A model generated the notes under the pieces. That model was not told where the DNA came from, did not search any database, and saw only the letters and a program-made list of their open reading frames with translations. The position numbers and the translations under genes were made by a program. From RFSX01 sp964591455 (lineage in GTDB: Bacteria > Bacteroidota > Bacteroidia > Chitinophagales > Saprospiraceae): DNA of 64,000 nucleotides. Shown here piece by piece: positions 43,614 through 52,052 of this stretch; position 1 is the first letter of the stretch, and each line of letters starts with the position of its first letter. The DNA lies in NCBI GenBank assembly GCA_964591455.1, contig CAZQDZ010000008.1, positions 59,128-123,127 of the forward strand, in the 5' to 3' direction.

Positions 43614-46118
43614 TTATTCTCTCTCCAGATTATATCTGAAACCCAGATAAACGTTGGCTCCGAATAAAGGCGCCCAAACTATAGAGGCGTCAAAGAATTC
43701 ATTATTCAGTGGTTCATCACTGCCTATAATCGCATTAGGTTGTTTGTAATTAAAGATATTTTCTGCACCTAGGTAGATATCCCATTTATTTCCCCAGCGT
43801 CTGCTAATCTGTCCGTTAGTCAGAAAATAAGATGGGGAGTAGGCTTCGACCCTATATTGTTCAGGATTGCTAGAAGTATCTGGTAGCCGCTGAGCACCTC
43901 TCCAGTTGAGTGTCAAATCGAAGTGCCATTTATCATTCAGATTATAGGTTGCATTTGCAAAAGCTCTATGCCTAGATATGAGTGGTTTTTCTAATTGACT
44001 ACCTTCAAATGTGCTCTGTACATCAAAGAATCTGTAGGCTACCCTCAAGTCAAGGTTATTCACCAACTCATAATCTGCCTTCACTTGAAAACTGTTGGAA
44101 TAAGACTTCCCGTTAAGGTTATAAAAAGATACTTGCCTTGTTGTCTCATAGTCCACCACTATCTGATTCTCAAAATCTGTTCTGTAGGCATCTACAGCTA
44201 TCACTAATTCTCTTTCTGCGAGCCTTAAGCCATGGGTGAAATTCACGCCATAATTCCATGCCACTTCTGGATCTAGTCCATAAGGAGTGGTATTTGTATC
44301 TCCGCCTCTGATAATAACAGATCTGTTAGTAGCAAATAGGCCAATATTATCAGCAAAAATATTTGCGGTCCGCTGACCTCTTCCCGCAGTGAACCTAAGG
44401 ATAGATTGGTCTGACAGATTATACTTGGCATGAAGGCGTGGTGTGACAAACGTACCATATGTATTGTGATGATCTACCCTAAGGCCTGGAATAATAGACC
44501 ACTTCTCGTTTGATTTGAGTGTATATTCTATATAGGCGCCTGGTACAGATTCTACTCTAGTAAAGAAACCAGCCTTATCTACAATTTCTCCTATATCATC
44601 TCTTTGGTAAGTCAAGCCCGTTCTTAGAGTATGGCCATTCGAGAAGATATTCTGGAATATCAGATTGCCATATAAGGTGTTTTCGTCTGCATTGTATCTT
44701 GAAAACCCAAACTCTGACTCTTGCTCATGAATAGATGATCCTAGTTGAAGTCCAATACTTCTTTCCGGATTGCTAGGCCAGATATAACCTACCTTACTCC
44801 ATAGGTCCAGTCTTCGAATGTCTGTATTCATTCTCCAGTGAGTCTCATGGGCCTTAGAGACACCAGTAAAGTGATCATGATATCCTCCTGAATTATGGAT
44901 AGAGGTATACTTAACACCAACCTGTGCCAACAGTCCAAAATCACTTTCAATCCGCCATCTGTTTGCAACAATGAAATTGTTTTCCATTGGCATATCCGTA
45001 AATCCATCATCATTTCTGTCATGAGGATGGCGAAGTGACTTGCCATGTACAAGAACCCCTGTAGAGAGTTTATCTGTTATGGAAGTTCTGAAATTAGAGT
45101 TTAGTTCTAGTCTTCCACCATTATTTATATAACCATTGACGTGTAGGATTTCATCCTGATCAGGCTTTTTGAGCTCTACATTTATCTGACCAGTTATACT
45201 TTCGAATCCATTGACAACAGAGCCAGTCCCTTTAATGAGTTGGATATTCTGAATCCATGGACCAGGAATGCTATTAAGTCCATATAAACTGTTGAGCCCT
45301 TTGACGTCTGGCATGAGCTCTCTTGTTATTTGCACATAAGGACCTGCTAGGCCCAGAAGTTGTATCTGTTTAGTCCCAGTAACGGCATCATTAAATGATA
45401 CATCTACTGAGGGATTCGTTTCAAAACTTTCTGACAAATTACAGCAAGCAGCCTTGGTCAGCTCTTCTCTAGATATAGTTTCTACATTGAGCGGATTGAC
45501 AAATGATATTCTAGAGGTCTTTTCTCTGTAAGATATTTCTACGACATCTAGCTCTACCCCATCAGCAAGTGTGACTTCCATAATGCCTTCTCTGATAGGC
45601 ACACTCTGATCTTCAAATCCAATATAGCTAACGGCAAGTGCCTCGTGATTCTCAGGGTTTGGGATTTGGAAATAGCCAGTTGCATCCGTGGTCGTCCCTT
45701 TTGCTGTATTCTCAAAATTGATACTGGCACCAATTAATGGTACCTGGATCCCATCTTCCATAGCGAAGATATACCCCTCGACAAGCGCCACTTCAGGCCT
45801 GTATTTACAGCATTCATGGAGATTGTCGTATACTTCATCTGATGCTTGGAAATTACCATTATCGTGACCAACTTCTGCAAGCGCATTCCTGAGAAAATTG
45901 ATAGAAGTCACTGATTCATCTATAATGACAACCAAGATTTTGGTATCAAAATCCCAATCAGCTGTAGAAGCAATTCCCTCCTCCAAAGCAGCCTTTTCTA
46001 TTCGCTCTTTGCACATGGCACACGTACCTTTGACTTCAAAGCTGTACTCTACCAGCTCTTGAGCGCCCATAGTTACTGTTATGCTCAGAATAACAAAGAG
46101 GGTAACAAATGTTTTCAT
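43614..46118 (-). CDS. TonB-dependent receptor with an N-terminal heavy-metal-associated (HMA) domain
   Basis: An 834-residue receptor. After the signal peptide (to about residue 19) comes an HMA-like domain of about 65 residues with the metal-binding pair in VKGTCAMCKERIEKA (Cys33, Cys36) and a second Cys cluster HECCKYRPE near residue 104. A carboxypeptidase-regulatory-like domain follows (VEGYIFAMEDGIQVPLIGAS), then the plug (TISREELTKAACCNLSESFE, IQNIQLIKGTGSVVNGFESI) and a 22-strand-type barrel with C-terminal sequence LGFRYNLERE. The fused HMA domain and the Cys pairs point to copper or another soft metal as cargo or signal. In related organisms the HMA part is often a separate small gene. 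Confidence 0.9.
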   Translation of the reverse strand: MKTFVTLFVILSITVTMGAQELVEYSFEVKGTCAMCKERIEKAALEEGIASTADWDFDTKILVVIIDESVTSINFLRNALAEVGHDNGNFQASDEVYDNLHECCKYRPEVALVEGYIFAMEDGIQVPLIGASINFENTAKGTTTDATGYFQIPNPENHEALAVSYIGFEDQSVPIREGIMEVTLADGVELDVVEISYREKTSRISFVNPLNVETISREELTKAACCNLSESFETNPSVDVSFNDAVTGTKQIQLLGLAGPYVQITRELMPDVKGLNSLYGLNSIPGPWIQNIQLIKGTGSVVNGFESITGQINVELKKPDQDEILHVNGYINNGGRLELNSNFRTSITDKLSTGVLVHGKSLRHPHDRNDDGFTDMPMENNFIVANRWRIESDFGLLAQVGVKYTSIHNSGGYHDHFTGVSKAHETHWRMNTDIRRLDLWSKVGYIWPSNPERSIGLQLGSSIHEQESEFGFSRYNADENTLYGNLIFQNIFSNGHTLRTGLTYQRDDIGEIVDKAGFFTRVESVPGAYIEYTLKSNEKWSIIPGLRVDHHNTYGTFVTPRLHAKYNLSDQSILRFTAGRGQRTANIFADNIGLFATNRSVIIRGGDTNTTPYGLDPEVAWNYGVNFTHGLRLAERELVIAVDAYRTDFENQIVVDYETTRQVSFYNLNGKSYSNSFQVKADYELVNNLDLRVAYRFFDVQSTFEGSQLEKPLISRHRAFANATYNLNDKWHFDLTLNWRGAQRLPDTSSNPEQYRVEAYSPSYFLTNGQISRRWGNKWDIYLGAENIFNYKQPNAIIGSDEPLNNEFFDASIVWAPLFGANVYLGFRYNLERE

Positions 46119-46187
46119 TACTATTAAAATTAGTATAAATCTACACTAAAAGGCCTGTTAATTTCCTTTAAGCTAAGGCTTGGGTCA

Positions 46188-46195
46188 TATATTTG
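46188..46195 (+). promoter_or_regulatory. candidate -7 promoter box
   Basis: TATATTTG matches TAnnTTTG, 26 bases before the ATG at 46222. No good -33 TTG was found. Confidence 0.4.
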
Positions 46196-46221
46196 ACTTC
46201 CCATCCTAAAACGGGGCATAA

Positions 46222-47652
46222 ATGATTAAAGTTCTTCTTTATACATTGATTTTTTGTCTTCTTGGAAGCTATAATAGCCTTGCCCAAAGTAGAGAAGCGT
46301 TTACCAAATTGAATGAGTATGTACAGTTTATGAATGAGAGTGTGCATGGCTTAACTGTGGCCCACATCCTTTTTGTTAATTATAATAAGGACCTCAATAA
46401 GTACGTGGATCTAGATAGTCATAAAATAAATACACACATCACCAATGATGAACTGGGGGATGACATATTCGACAATCCTGACATAAATACAAGTGATGAT
46501 AATAATTCTGCCATGAGTCTGAGTCGCAGTATAGCACAGTCCACTACTTCTGCTCCCGCCTCTGCAAAGAGTTTGGTCAAGCAAATGACCTCTATCCTGA
46601 CAAGTATCAATTCATTACGATTCGAGATAGGCAATTTTATTTCTACTTCTGATCTCAATCAGAGAGAAAACATATATATAAGTTATGAATTGCTGGAAAA
46701 GGCCGTAAGCTACTTTACAGAGTATGATGTATTACATGATAAGCTGGCCAGAGTATTAAGAAGTGAACTGAGATTAAAGGATGATTCAGTACAATATCTC
46801 CTTAATGAAATACACGGTGCAACTGTAGAGATGATAAGGGTGCTTCGTCAAGATAAGACTGGCAATTTGGATAGTTACCTAACCAGAATAAAAGGTGCCA
46901 TGGAAAATCTAGATAATGCCACTGCGCATTATACTGGGGATAATAAGAATCTTATTTCAGAGATTGGTCGACAGGTAAGAGAGATGTGTTCCTTTGTAGC
47001 TAACAATAAGTCTGGTGCCTTGCCTGATGTCCACAAACTCTATGGTAGAAGCTATTACATTCATAATCGCATCCTTCTGACTAATGTCAATAGCATAAGT
47101 CCTGGATTTGCTTCCAAGCTTAACTATTTAAATGAGAACCTCGGCAATTCTGTTCTCAATTATGACGATAGGCCTATTCTATATAAAGTCGTTTACCCTG
47201 AAAAGATAGAGGAATTGGAAGAAATAGTAGCGAATAAGATTCTCAAACCCAAAACCAGATCAGTAGAGGTCAGCTCACCCTCTGACATAGATCTCCCACC
47301 ACCAGTTCCAGAAAACGATTTTGTAGACTTAGAGTTCTATGACCCAGACCTTATAGATAGAGATTCAATATCTGTAAGTTTCAATGATGAGTGGATTTTA
47401 ACTGATTACAAACTCACAGAACAGCCGTACAAAGTTCGCTTAGAAATAGATCCACAGGAAGGCAATTCCATTTTCATCCTAGCCAAGAATGAAGGTATAG
47501 TGGCCCCCAATACTGTGGGATTCAAGTATAGATATAATGCAAAGGGTAAGAAAAAGACATTCTATAAGCGACTCAATAGTGGCCATGGATATGAACTAAT
47601 CCTTACAATTGAGGGGCTTGGTGGTTTTTCTGATGACCCATTTCGGAACTGA
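46222..47652 (+). CDS. Exported protein with coiled central part and C-terminal beta domain
   Basis: A 476-residue protein with a signal peptide (MIKVLLYTLIFCLLGSYNSL, cleaved at AQS). Residues about 25-300 are largely helical and polar. Residues about 365-475 (DSISVSFNDEWILTDYKLTE, GNSIFILAKNEGIVAPNTVG, GYELILTIEGLG) match a recurrent, unnamed Bacteroidota exported domain of about 85 residues with a beta-sandwich-like pattern and a conserved AKNEG...PNT centre. No enzymatic motif is seen. It may be co-transcribed with the outer-membrane protein whose start lies about 120 bases downstream. Confidence 0.75.
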   Translation: MIKVLLYTLIFCLLGSYNSLAQSREAFTKLNEYVQFMNESVHGLTVAHILFVNYNKDLNKYVDLDSHKINTHITNDELGDDIFDNPDINTSDDNNSAMSLSRSIAQSTTSAPASAKSLVKQMTSILTSINSLRFEIGNFISTSDLNQRENIYISYELLEKAVSYFTEYDVLHDKLARVLRSELRLKDDSVQYLLNEIHGATVEMIRVLRQDKTGNLDSYLTRIKGAMENLDNATAHYTGDNKNLISEIGRQVREMCSFVANNKSGALPDVHKLYGRSYYIHNRILLTNVNSISPGFASKLNYLNENLGNSVLNYDDRPILYKVVYPEKIEELEEIVANKILKPKTRSVEVSSPSDIDLPPPVPENDFVDLEFYDPDLIDRDSISVSFNDEWILTDYKLTEQPYKVRLEIDPQEGNSIFILAKNEGIVAPNTVGFKYRYNAKGKKKTFYKRLNSGHGYELILTIEGLGGFSDDPFRN

Positions 47653-47775
47653 TAACAGAACATACTATCAAGGGCGGAGATGTATGGACCAGATTTTGTC
47701 TATATTGTAGATATACCTAGCTATCTGTACAATTTATAGCGCCATAATCGGCAATTGGAATCTAACGAATCTATA

Positions 47776-49197
47776 ATGACGAGTCATAAGATGCTTCTTA
47801 TCATAATTCTTTTGTTTCCAGCCCTATGGTTAACCGCTCAGGTGGATTCACACTATTGGACGCATCAATATGGCGCTAGGGGCCTTCTGCTAAATGGTGC
47901 AGTGATTGCCTCTGCGGAAGGTGAGACATCTTTGTTTTATAATCCAGGTAGTATAGGGATTGGAGATGATTTGGGATTTGCATTCTCCTTTTTGAGTCCC
48001 ACCTATTCCAACCTACAAGTAAGAAATATTATAGGAGATGACAATCTCATAAGAGATACAGGACTAGGCTTTTCACCTGGGTTTCTAGGCATTCGATTCA
48101 AACCATTTAAATCAGAACGATTTGTGGCAGGCGTGACCGCTTTCGAACGCTTCAGAACTGAAATCAGTTTCGAAGATAGAGTCGTGGATAGAGTCAATCA
48201 AGGTGCCGAACGATTATTCAGAGGAGATTTAGATTTTTCACGAAGGATCTCAGAGGACTGGTATGGCTTAGGACTTGCCTGCTTGATTACAGATAATGTA
48301 GGAATAGGTATAACTCAGTTCTCCATCTGGCATAGCCAAGCGCTGGACTTTAGACTCAATAAGGAAATTGTTTCTTCACTTAGCCCCTCCGATGTTTTGC
48401 TAGGCTGGCAAAGAGAATTCGGTTATAATCTATCTGCCCAGTCTGGATTTGTGACCAAATTAGGACTAAGAATCAGACAAGATGATTGGAATCTAGGATT
48501 GACTTTAACGTCACCTACCTATGGTATCATACGGTCATCAGCTAGGTATACTACTGACGATTTACGCATAAATGTTGCTAATGAATCCTTTACTAATGCT
48601 TCTAATCGAAATGATGTAACCCTGCAAGACTTCAGGACACCATTATCAGTAGGTGCAGGCTTAGATATATCTTTAGATAAAGATAACGTGCTATCAATAT
48701 CTATGGAATACTTTGGTCAGGTAGGGCAATATACTATATTCGAGGATATAGATGATAGTTTTGATGGCTTAGCCTCTGACTCACTGACTACTATTTCAGT
48801 ATTAGAAAATAGTGCCCAATCTGTTCTCAATATTGCAGTAGGCTATTACAAGAAATCATCTGAAAACGTGACCTGGTTATTTGGTGCTAGGACAGACTTT
48901 GATCAGAACAATAATCTGAGACTTAATAATACAACAGAGTACTTAGGTACAACAGGTAATGTTTTTCATATCTCTGGAGGCGGCAGTTTCAATTATGGTC
49001 GAAACCAATTCTCTATGGGTATGGACTTGGCCTATGGCAGGCGAAATAATGGAAGCCAGATTGTAGACATATCTGACATTGATCCAAACAACTTTTTTCT
49101 ATTCAACGGAAGAAATAATGTCTCTTCGAGATTCTTTGCCGTTTCGCTATTTGTTACTTATGACTTTATCTTCTCTCGTATTACTAGTGTTAAGTAA
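47776..49197 (+). CDS. Outer-membrane beta-barrel protein (FadL/PorV-like)
   Basis: About 473 residues from the ATG at 47776, which gives the signal peptide (MTSHKMLLIIILLFPALWLT, cleaved at AQ); a longer frame from a TTG at 47755 is not supported. The mature protein starts WTHQYGARGLLLNGAVIASA and LFYNPGSIG, the N-terminal pattern shared by FadL-type transporters and the PorV/PorQ group of T9SS-associated barrels. Alternating hydrophobic strands run to the end. The exact branch cannot be fixed by eye. It could transport hydrophobic molecules or assist surface-protein processing. A promoter was not recognised; it follows the gene at 46222-47652. Confidence 0.82.
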   Translation: MTSHKMLLIIILLFPALWLTAQVDSHYWTHQYGARGLLLNGAVIASAEGETSLFYNPGSIGIGDDLGFAFSFLSPTYSNLQVRNIIGDDNLIRDTGLGFSPGFLGIRFKPFKSERFVAGVTAFERFRTEISFEDRVVDRVNQGAERLFRGDLDFSRRISEDWYGLGLACLITDNVGIGITQFSIWHSQALDFRLNKEIVSSLSPSDVLLGWQREFGYNLSAQSGFVTKLGLRIRQDDWNLGLTLTSPTYGIIRSSARYTTDDLRINVANESFTNASNRNDVTLQDFRTPLSVGAGLDISLDKDNVLSISMEYFGQVGQYTIFEDIDDSFDGLASDSLTTISVLENSAQSVLNIAVGYYKKSSENVTWLFGARTDFDQNNNLRLNNTTEYLGTTGNVFHISGGGSFNYGRNQFSMGMDLAYGRRNNGSQIVDISDIDPNNFFLFNGRNNVSSRFFAVSLFVTYDFIFSRITSVK

Positions 49198-49323
49198 AGA
49201 GAGAAACGGATTTTATATCCCTTAAAAGCCTTATTTCATCTGTCTAAAGAAAGCCAATTTACCCTTTTGAAATGCTCGTAGTGCCTCTGTAGTAAGTCGA
49301 TAGATTAGACGTAATGTCATATA

Positions 49324-49728
49324 ATGAGAGTAACTCGATTGATTTACTGTCTTATAATCGTGGAAAACTTAATAGCCAAATTTCAGATTTTAGTTACCGT
49401 ACTCATATTAACTCACGGTTTAACTGCAAGCACAGAGCCTACAATATTAATATCAGCTCAGGAAGTCGAAGTGACAATGTTTAGTGATTTAGACTTCTTC
49501 AAGTCGTCTATTTTTGATGCAGAGTCTAACAATCTAATCTTCATCACTAACCAAAAAGTCTCAGTTATACAGATATACAATGAAGGTGGCGAATTGGAAT
49601 TTCAATTACCTGTAGAAGCTAGAATGGTCAAAATCAATAGGAATATATTCGGCAAAGGCTATTTTAAACTTGGATTCTTTCTAGAAGACATGATGATTCC
49701 TCAGTACACTAATGTCTTTATCAAGTAA
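49324..49728 (+). CDS. Small exported protein resembling a stand-alone sorting-domain fold
   Basis: A 134-residue protein with an N-terminal hydrophobic segment (about residues 20-35, FQILVTVLILTHGLTAS). The rest (residues about 55-134: FKSSIFDAESNNLIFITNQK, SVIQIYNEGGELEFQLPVEA, KGYFKLGFFLEDMM, YTNVFIK) has the strand order of a type A T9SS C-terminal domain: a middle strand with IYNEGGELE in place of the usual IYxxxGxLV, a turn to KGYFKL, and a closing VFIK. The typical YPNP entry motif is missing. It may be a small secreted protein with this fold or a remnant of a larger cargo protein. It is alone on its strand with 343 bases of gene-free DNA behind it. Confidence 0.6.
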   Translation: MRVTRLIYCLIIVENLIAKFQILVTVLILTHGLTASTEPTILISAQEVEVTMFSDLDFFKSSIFDAESNNLIFITNQKVSVIQIYNEGGELEFQLPVEARMVKINRNIFGKGYFKLGFFLEDMMIPQYTNVFIK

Positions 49729-50071
49729 GATAACCTGTTCAGATTATTGAATTAGGACCAACTTTCCTCTCTCCCCGTGCTTATCCAAACCATTTTCATT
49801 TTATACTAATGGATAAAGCCAGTTTTCTTAGAATTTTGATTTATATATATAAGCCAAAGAAAGTCAGGTATTTATATCAACATTCTGCCTTATATCTATA
49901 ATTTCTAATTGTTAAAATTCAGCGCTCCTCCCTATATCGGCAAGTTTGGAACAAAAGTTGGTGAATTACATATGTGAAATAAATCTAATGTGTAAGATTC
50001 TGATTTAGCTCACATTACCAACAGATTCATTAACTAAACAACACCGAAGGTTAAATTTCAATTAGCTCTAG
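49729..50071. other. Intergenic region, nothing recognised
   Basis: A 343-base AT-rich stretch between a small exported protein and the OmpA-like gene. No ORF of coding character, no strong hairpin with a T run and no clear TAnnTTTG box were seen. Confidence 0.5.
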
Positions 50072-50635
50072 GTGAAAATCTATCTCACAATGAGGACATT
50101 TTGGATTCTTGCCTTACTAATTTGGATTCTAGGAAGTTCATTCTTCACTAAGAAATACCTTTGCCCAGCAGACAAGACAAAAAAACCTGCAGCCGCAGCA
50201 GCCGGTTCATTAGGGGCAGCAACTGATAATGGTTGCGACAGATCTCTCCTCTTTGAAGATGGAGATTTTTCTGTCTCTCTTCCTTTCAACGTAAAATTTA
50301 AGGGTAGCTCAGCAAATATCATATTCCATGATGATAAAGCTTCTGAATACGAATCAGTATTCAAGGAGGTAGCACAATACTTAGAAGATAACCCAGACAG
50401 AAGTCTACTATTAGAAGGGATATACTTCGAACAAGAAAAAAATAATACTGATGAGGAGACACTTGGTGAAGCTCGTGCTCTAAGCATGCAGCATTATCTC
50501 TCAAGTAATTATGACATTGATAATACTCAATTATTGAGTTCATCACGCCATTCAAGAGATTTACAATGTGCTTACGATGTAGGAGCAAAAGAAGTTCTCT
50601 TAGGCATTGTTGCTTCATTCGGAGAAAAAATATAA
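50072..50635 (+). CDS. Membrane-anchored OmpA-like protein
   Basis: A 187-residue protein. The N-terminal hydrophobic helix (WILALLIWILGSSFF, residues about 11-25) lacks a clear cleavage site and is probably an inner-membrane anchor. An alanine-rich linker (PAAAAAGSLGAA) leads to an OmpA-like domain, residues about 70-187, with IIFHDDKASEYESVFKEVAQ, LLLEGIYFEQEKNN and LGEARALSMQHYLSSNYDI. These match the strand-helix order of peptidoglycan-binding OmpA domains, though the usual GHTD is replaced. The next gene starts 40 bases downstream and carries an unusual repeat region, so the two may build one envelope structure. Confidence 0.78.
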   Translation: MKIYLTMRTFWILALLIWILGSSFFTKKYLCPADKTKKPAAAAAGSLGAATDNGCDRSLLFEDGDFSVSLPFNVKFKGSSANIIFHDDKASEYESVFKEVAQYLEDNPDRSLLLEGIYFEQEKNNTDEETLGEARALSMQHYLSSNYDIDNTQLLSSSRHSRDLQCAYDVGAKEVLLGIVASFGEKI

Positions 50636-50675
50636 CCACCATAATTCATTATTAAATATCTAAACCGATAATATC

Positions 50676-51914
50676 ATGTGTTTAATATTACCACTCATCA
50701 TAACAACTATCGCTGGTCTTCTGGGATGGTTGGCAGGGAATGCGAAATTTTTGGACGCTTCAGAATACACAAATAAAATTTCGAGCCAGACCTTAGAAAT
50801 ATCTAACCTTCAGAAGCAATATAATTCTGAAGTAGATAAATATAAAGCACTTGATTCTAAGTATTTCAATATCAAAAGAAAGCTAGATAGCAGACCTACT
50901 AATCCGGTAAAAGAAGTAGAAGTGATTAAAGAAGTAGAAGTAGTGAGAGAAGTACCCGTAGAGCGCATCAAAGAAGTAGAGGTAGTCAAAGAGATAGAAG
51001 TCATCAAGGAAGTACCTGTAGAAGTCATCAAGGAAGTAGAGGTTATCAAAGAAGTAGAGGTGGTCAGAGAGGTAGCAGTCACTAAAGAAGTAGAGATTAT
51101 CAAGGAAGTAGAGGTAGTGAAAGAAGTACCCGTAGAAATCATCAAAGAAGTAGAGGTTATCAAAGAAGTGAATGTAGAAGTCATTAAAGAAGTGCCTGTA
51201 GAAGTCATCAAAGAAATAGAAGTCATAAAAGAGGTACCTGTAGAAGTCATCAAAGAAATACAAGTAACGAAGGAGGTAGCCGTCCCTAAGGAAGTAGAAG
51301 TGATTAAGGAAATACAAATCACAAAAGAAGTGCCTGTAGAAAGAATCATAGAGAAAGAAGTCATTAAAGAAGTGATAAAAGAAGTAGAGGTAGAAATCAT
51401 CAAGGAAGTAGAAGTAGAAGTGGAAGTGATTAAGGAAGTACCTGTAGAAATCATCAAAGAAGTGCAGGTTATCCAGGAGATAGACATGAGTCAACTTCAG
51501 GAAATGATGGCTCAGACAATGAAGCTCAGAAGAAGTGAGGCAAGCGAAACTAGCCGAACTAGACTAGATGGAGAAATCAAAGAGGTAGACAGAAGAAGAG
51601 TTGTCAGTGCACCTCCTGTAGTACCAACGCCTGCACCAGAACCAGTAGTTGTGACACCTGCAAAGCCAGATGACCTCAAAAAGATAGAAGGTGTCGGACC
51701 TAAAATCTCAGAGTTACTGCAGAAAGCAGGCTTGACAACATTTGCAAAAGTAGCAGCTAGTACACCAGAAGAAATAAAAGCTATTCTGGAGGCTGCCGGT
51801 CCAAGATATCAAGTTCATAATCCAAAAACATGGCCTACACAAGCTGGCTTAGCTGCGAAAGGCGATTGGGATGGACTAAAAAAGTTACAAGACGAACTCA
51901 ATGGAGGCGTCTAA
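50676..51914 (+). CDS. Membrane-anchored KEVEVI-repeat protein with helix-hairpin-helix C-terminus
   Basis: A 412-residue protein in three parts. An N-terminal membrane helix (residues about 3-20, LILPLIITTIAGLLGWLA) is followed by a short coiled segment. Residues 78-270 are about 30 degenerate six- and eight-residue units such as KEVEVI, KEVEVV and KEVPVEVI, giving an alternating polar/hydrophobic pattern. Residues 332-372 form a helix-hairpin-helix domain (DDLKKIEGVGPKISELLQKA, then GLTTFAKVAASTPEEIKAIL) of the kind labelled flap-endonuclease-like in Bacteroidota, though it is too short to be a nuclease and more likely binds DNA or protein. A proline-rich linker joins the last two parts. 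It pairs with the OmpA-like gene upstream and is closed by a terminator. Confidence 0.85.
   Translation: MCLILPLIITTIAGLLGWLAGNAKFLDASEYTNKISSQTLEISNLQKQYNSEVDKYKALDSKYFNIKRKLDSRPTNPVKEVEVIKEVEVVREVPVERIKEVEVVKEIEVIKEVPVEVIKEVEVIKEVEVVREVAVTKEVEIIKEVEVVKEVPVEIIKEVEVIKEVNVEVIKEVPVEVIKEIEVIKEVPVEVIKEIQVTKEVAVPKEVEVIKEIQITKEVPVERIIEKEVIKEVIKEVEVEIIKEVEVEVEVIKEVPVEIIKEVQVIQEIDMSQLQEMMAQTMKLRRSEASETSRTRLDGEIKEVDRRRVVSAPPVVPTPAPEPVVVTPAKPDDLKKIEGVGPKISELLQKAGLTTFAKVAASTPEEIKAILEAAGPRYQVHNPKTWPTQAGLAAKGDWDGLKKLQDELNGGV
50907..51485 (+). repeat. In-frame tandem repeat region coding KEVEVI / KEVPVEVI units
   Basis: About 580 bases of degenerate repeats within the gene at 50676-51914. The six-residue and eight-residue units alternate without strict order, and synonymous codons vary between copies (GTAGAAGTC, GTAGAGGTT, GTAGAAGTG), so the array is old rather than a recent expansion. 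Confidence 0.9.
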
Positions 51915-51968
51915 AAGATGAAAAGGTGTATAAAAACTGGGGAGAAAGCTTTCCGGTTGAATTTAACA

Positions 51969-52007
51969 AAAAAAGGACTGTCCAATTTTATTGGATGGTC
52001 TTTTTTA
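51969..52007 (+). terminator. Rho-independent terminator after the repeat protein
   Basis: An imperfect stem: A-rich AAAGGACTGTCCAA pairs with TTGGATGGTCTTT, with a small bulge, followed by a T run. Confidence 0.65.
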
Positions 52008-52052
52008 GTTTATACCATTCATCGTTAACTTGGGAGATATAAATCTAAAGTC

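Noticed and set aside
50810..51494. Two long open frames on the minus strand opposite the KEVEVI repeats.
   Set aside because: They are low-complexity mirror readings of the repeat (Ser/Thr-rich and Phe/Tyr-rich) with no signal, start context or domain; the repeat composition simply avoids stop codons on that strand.
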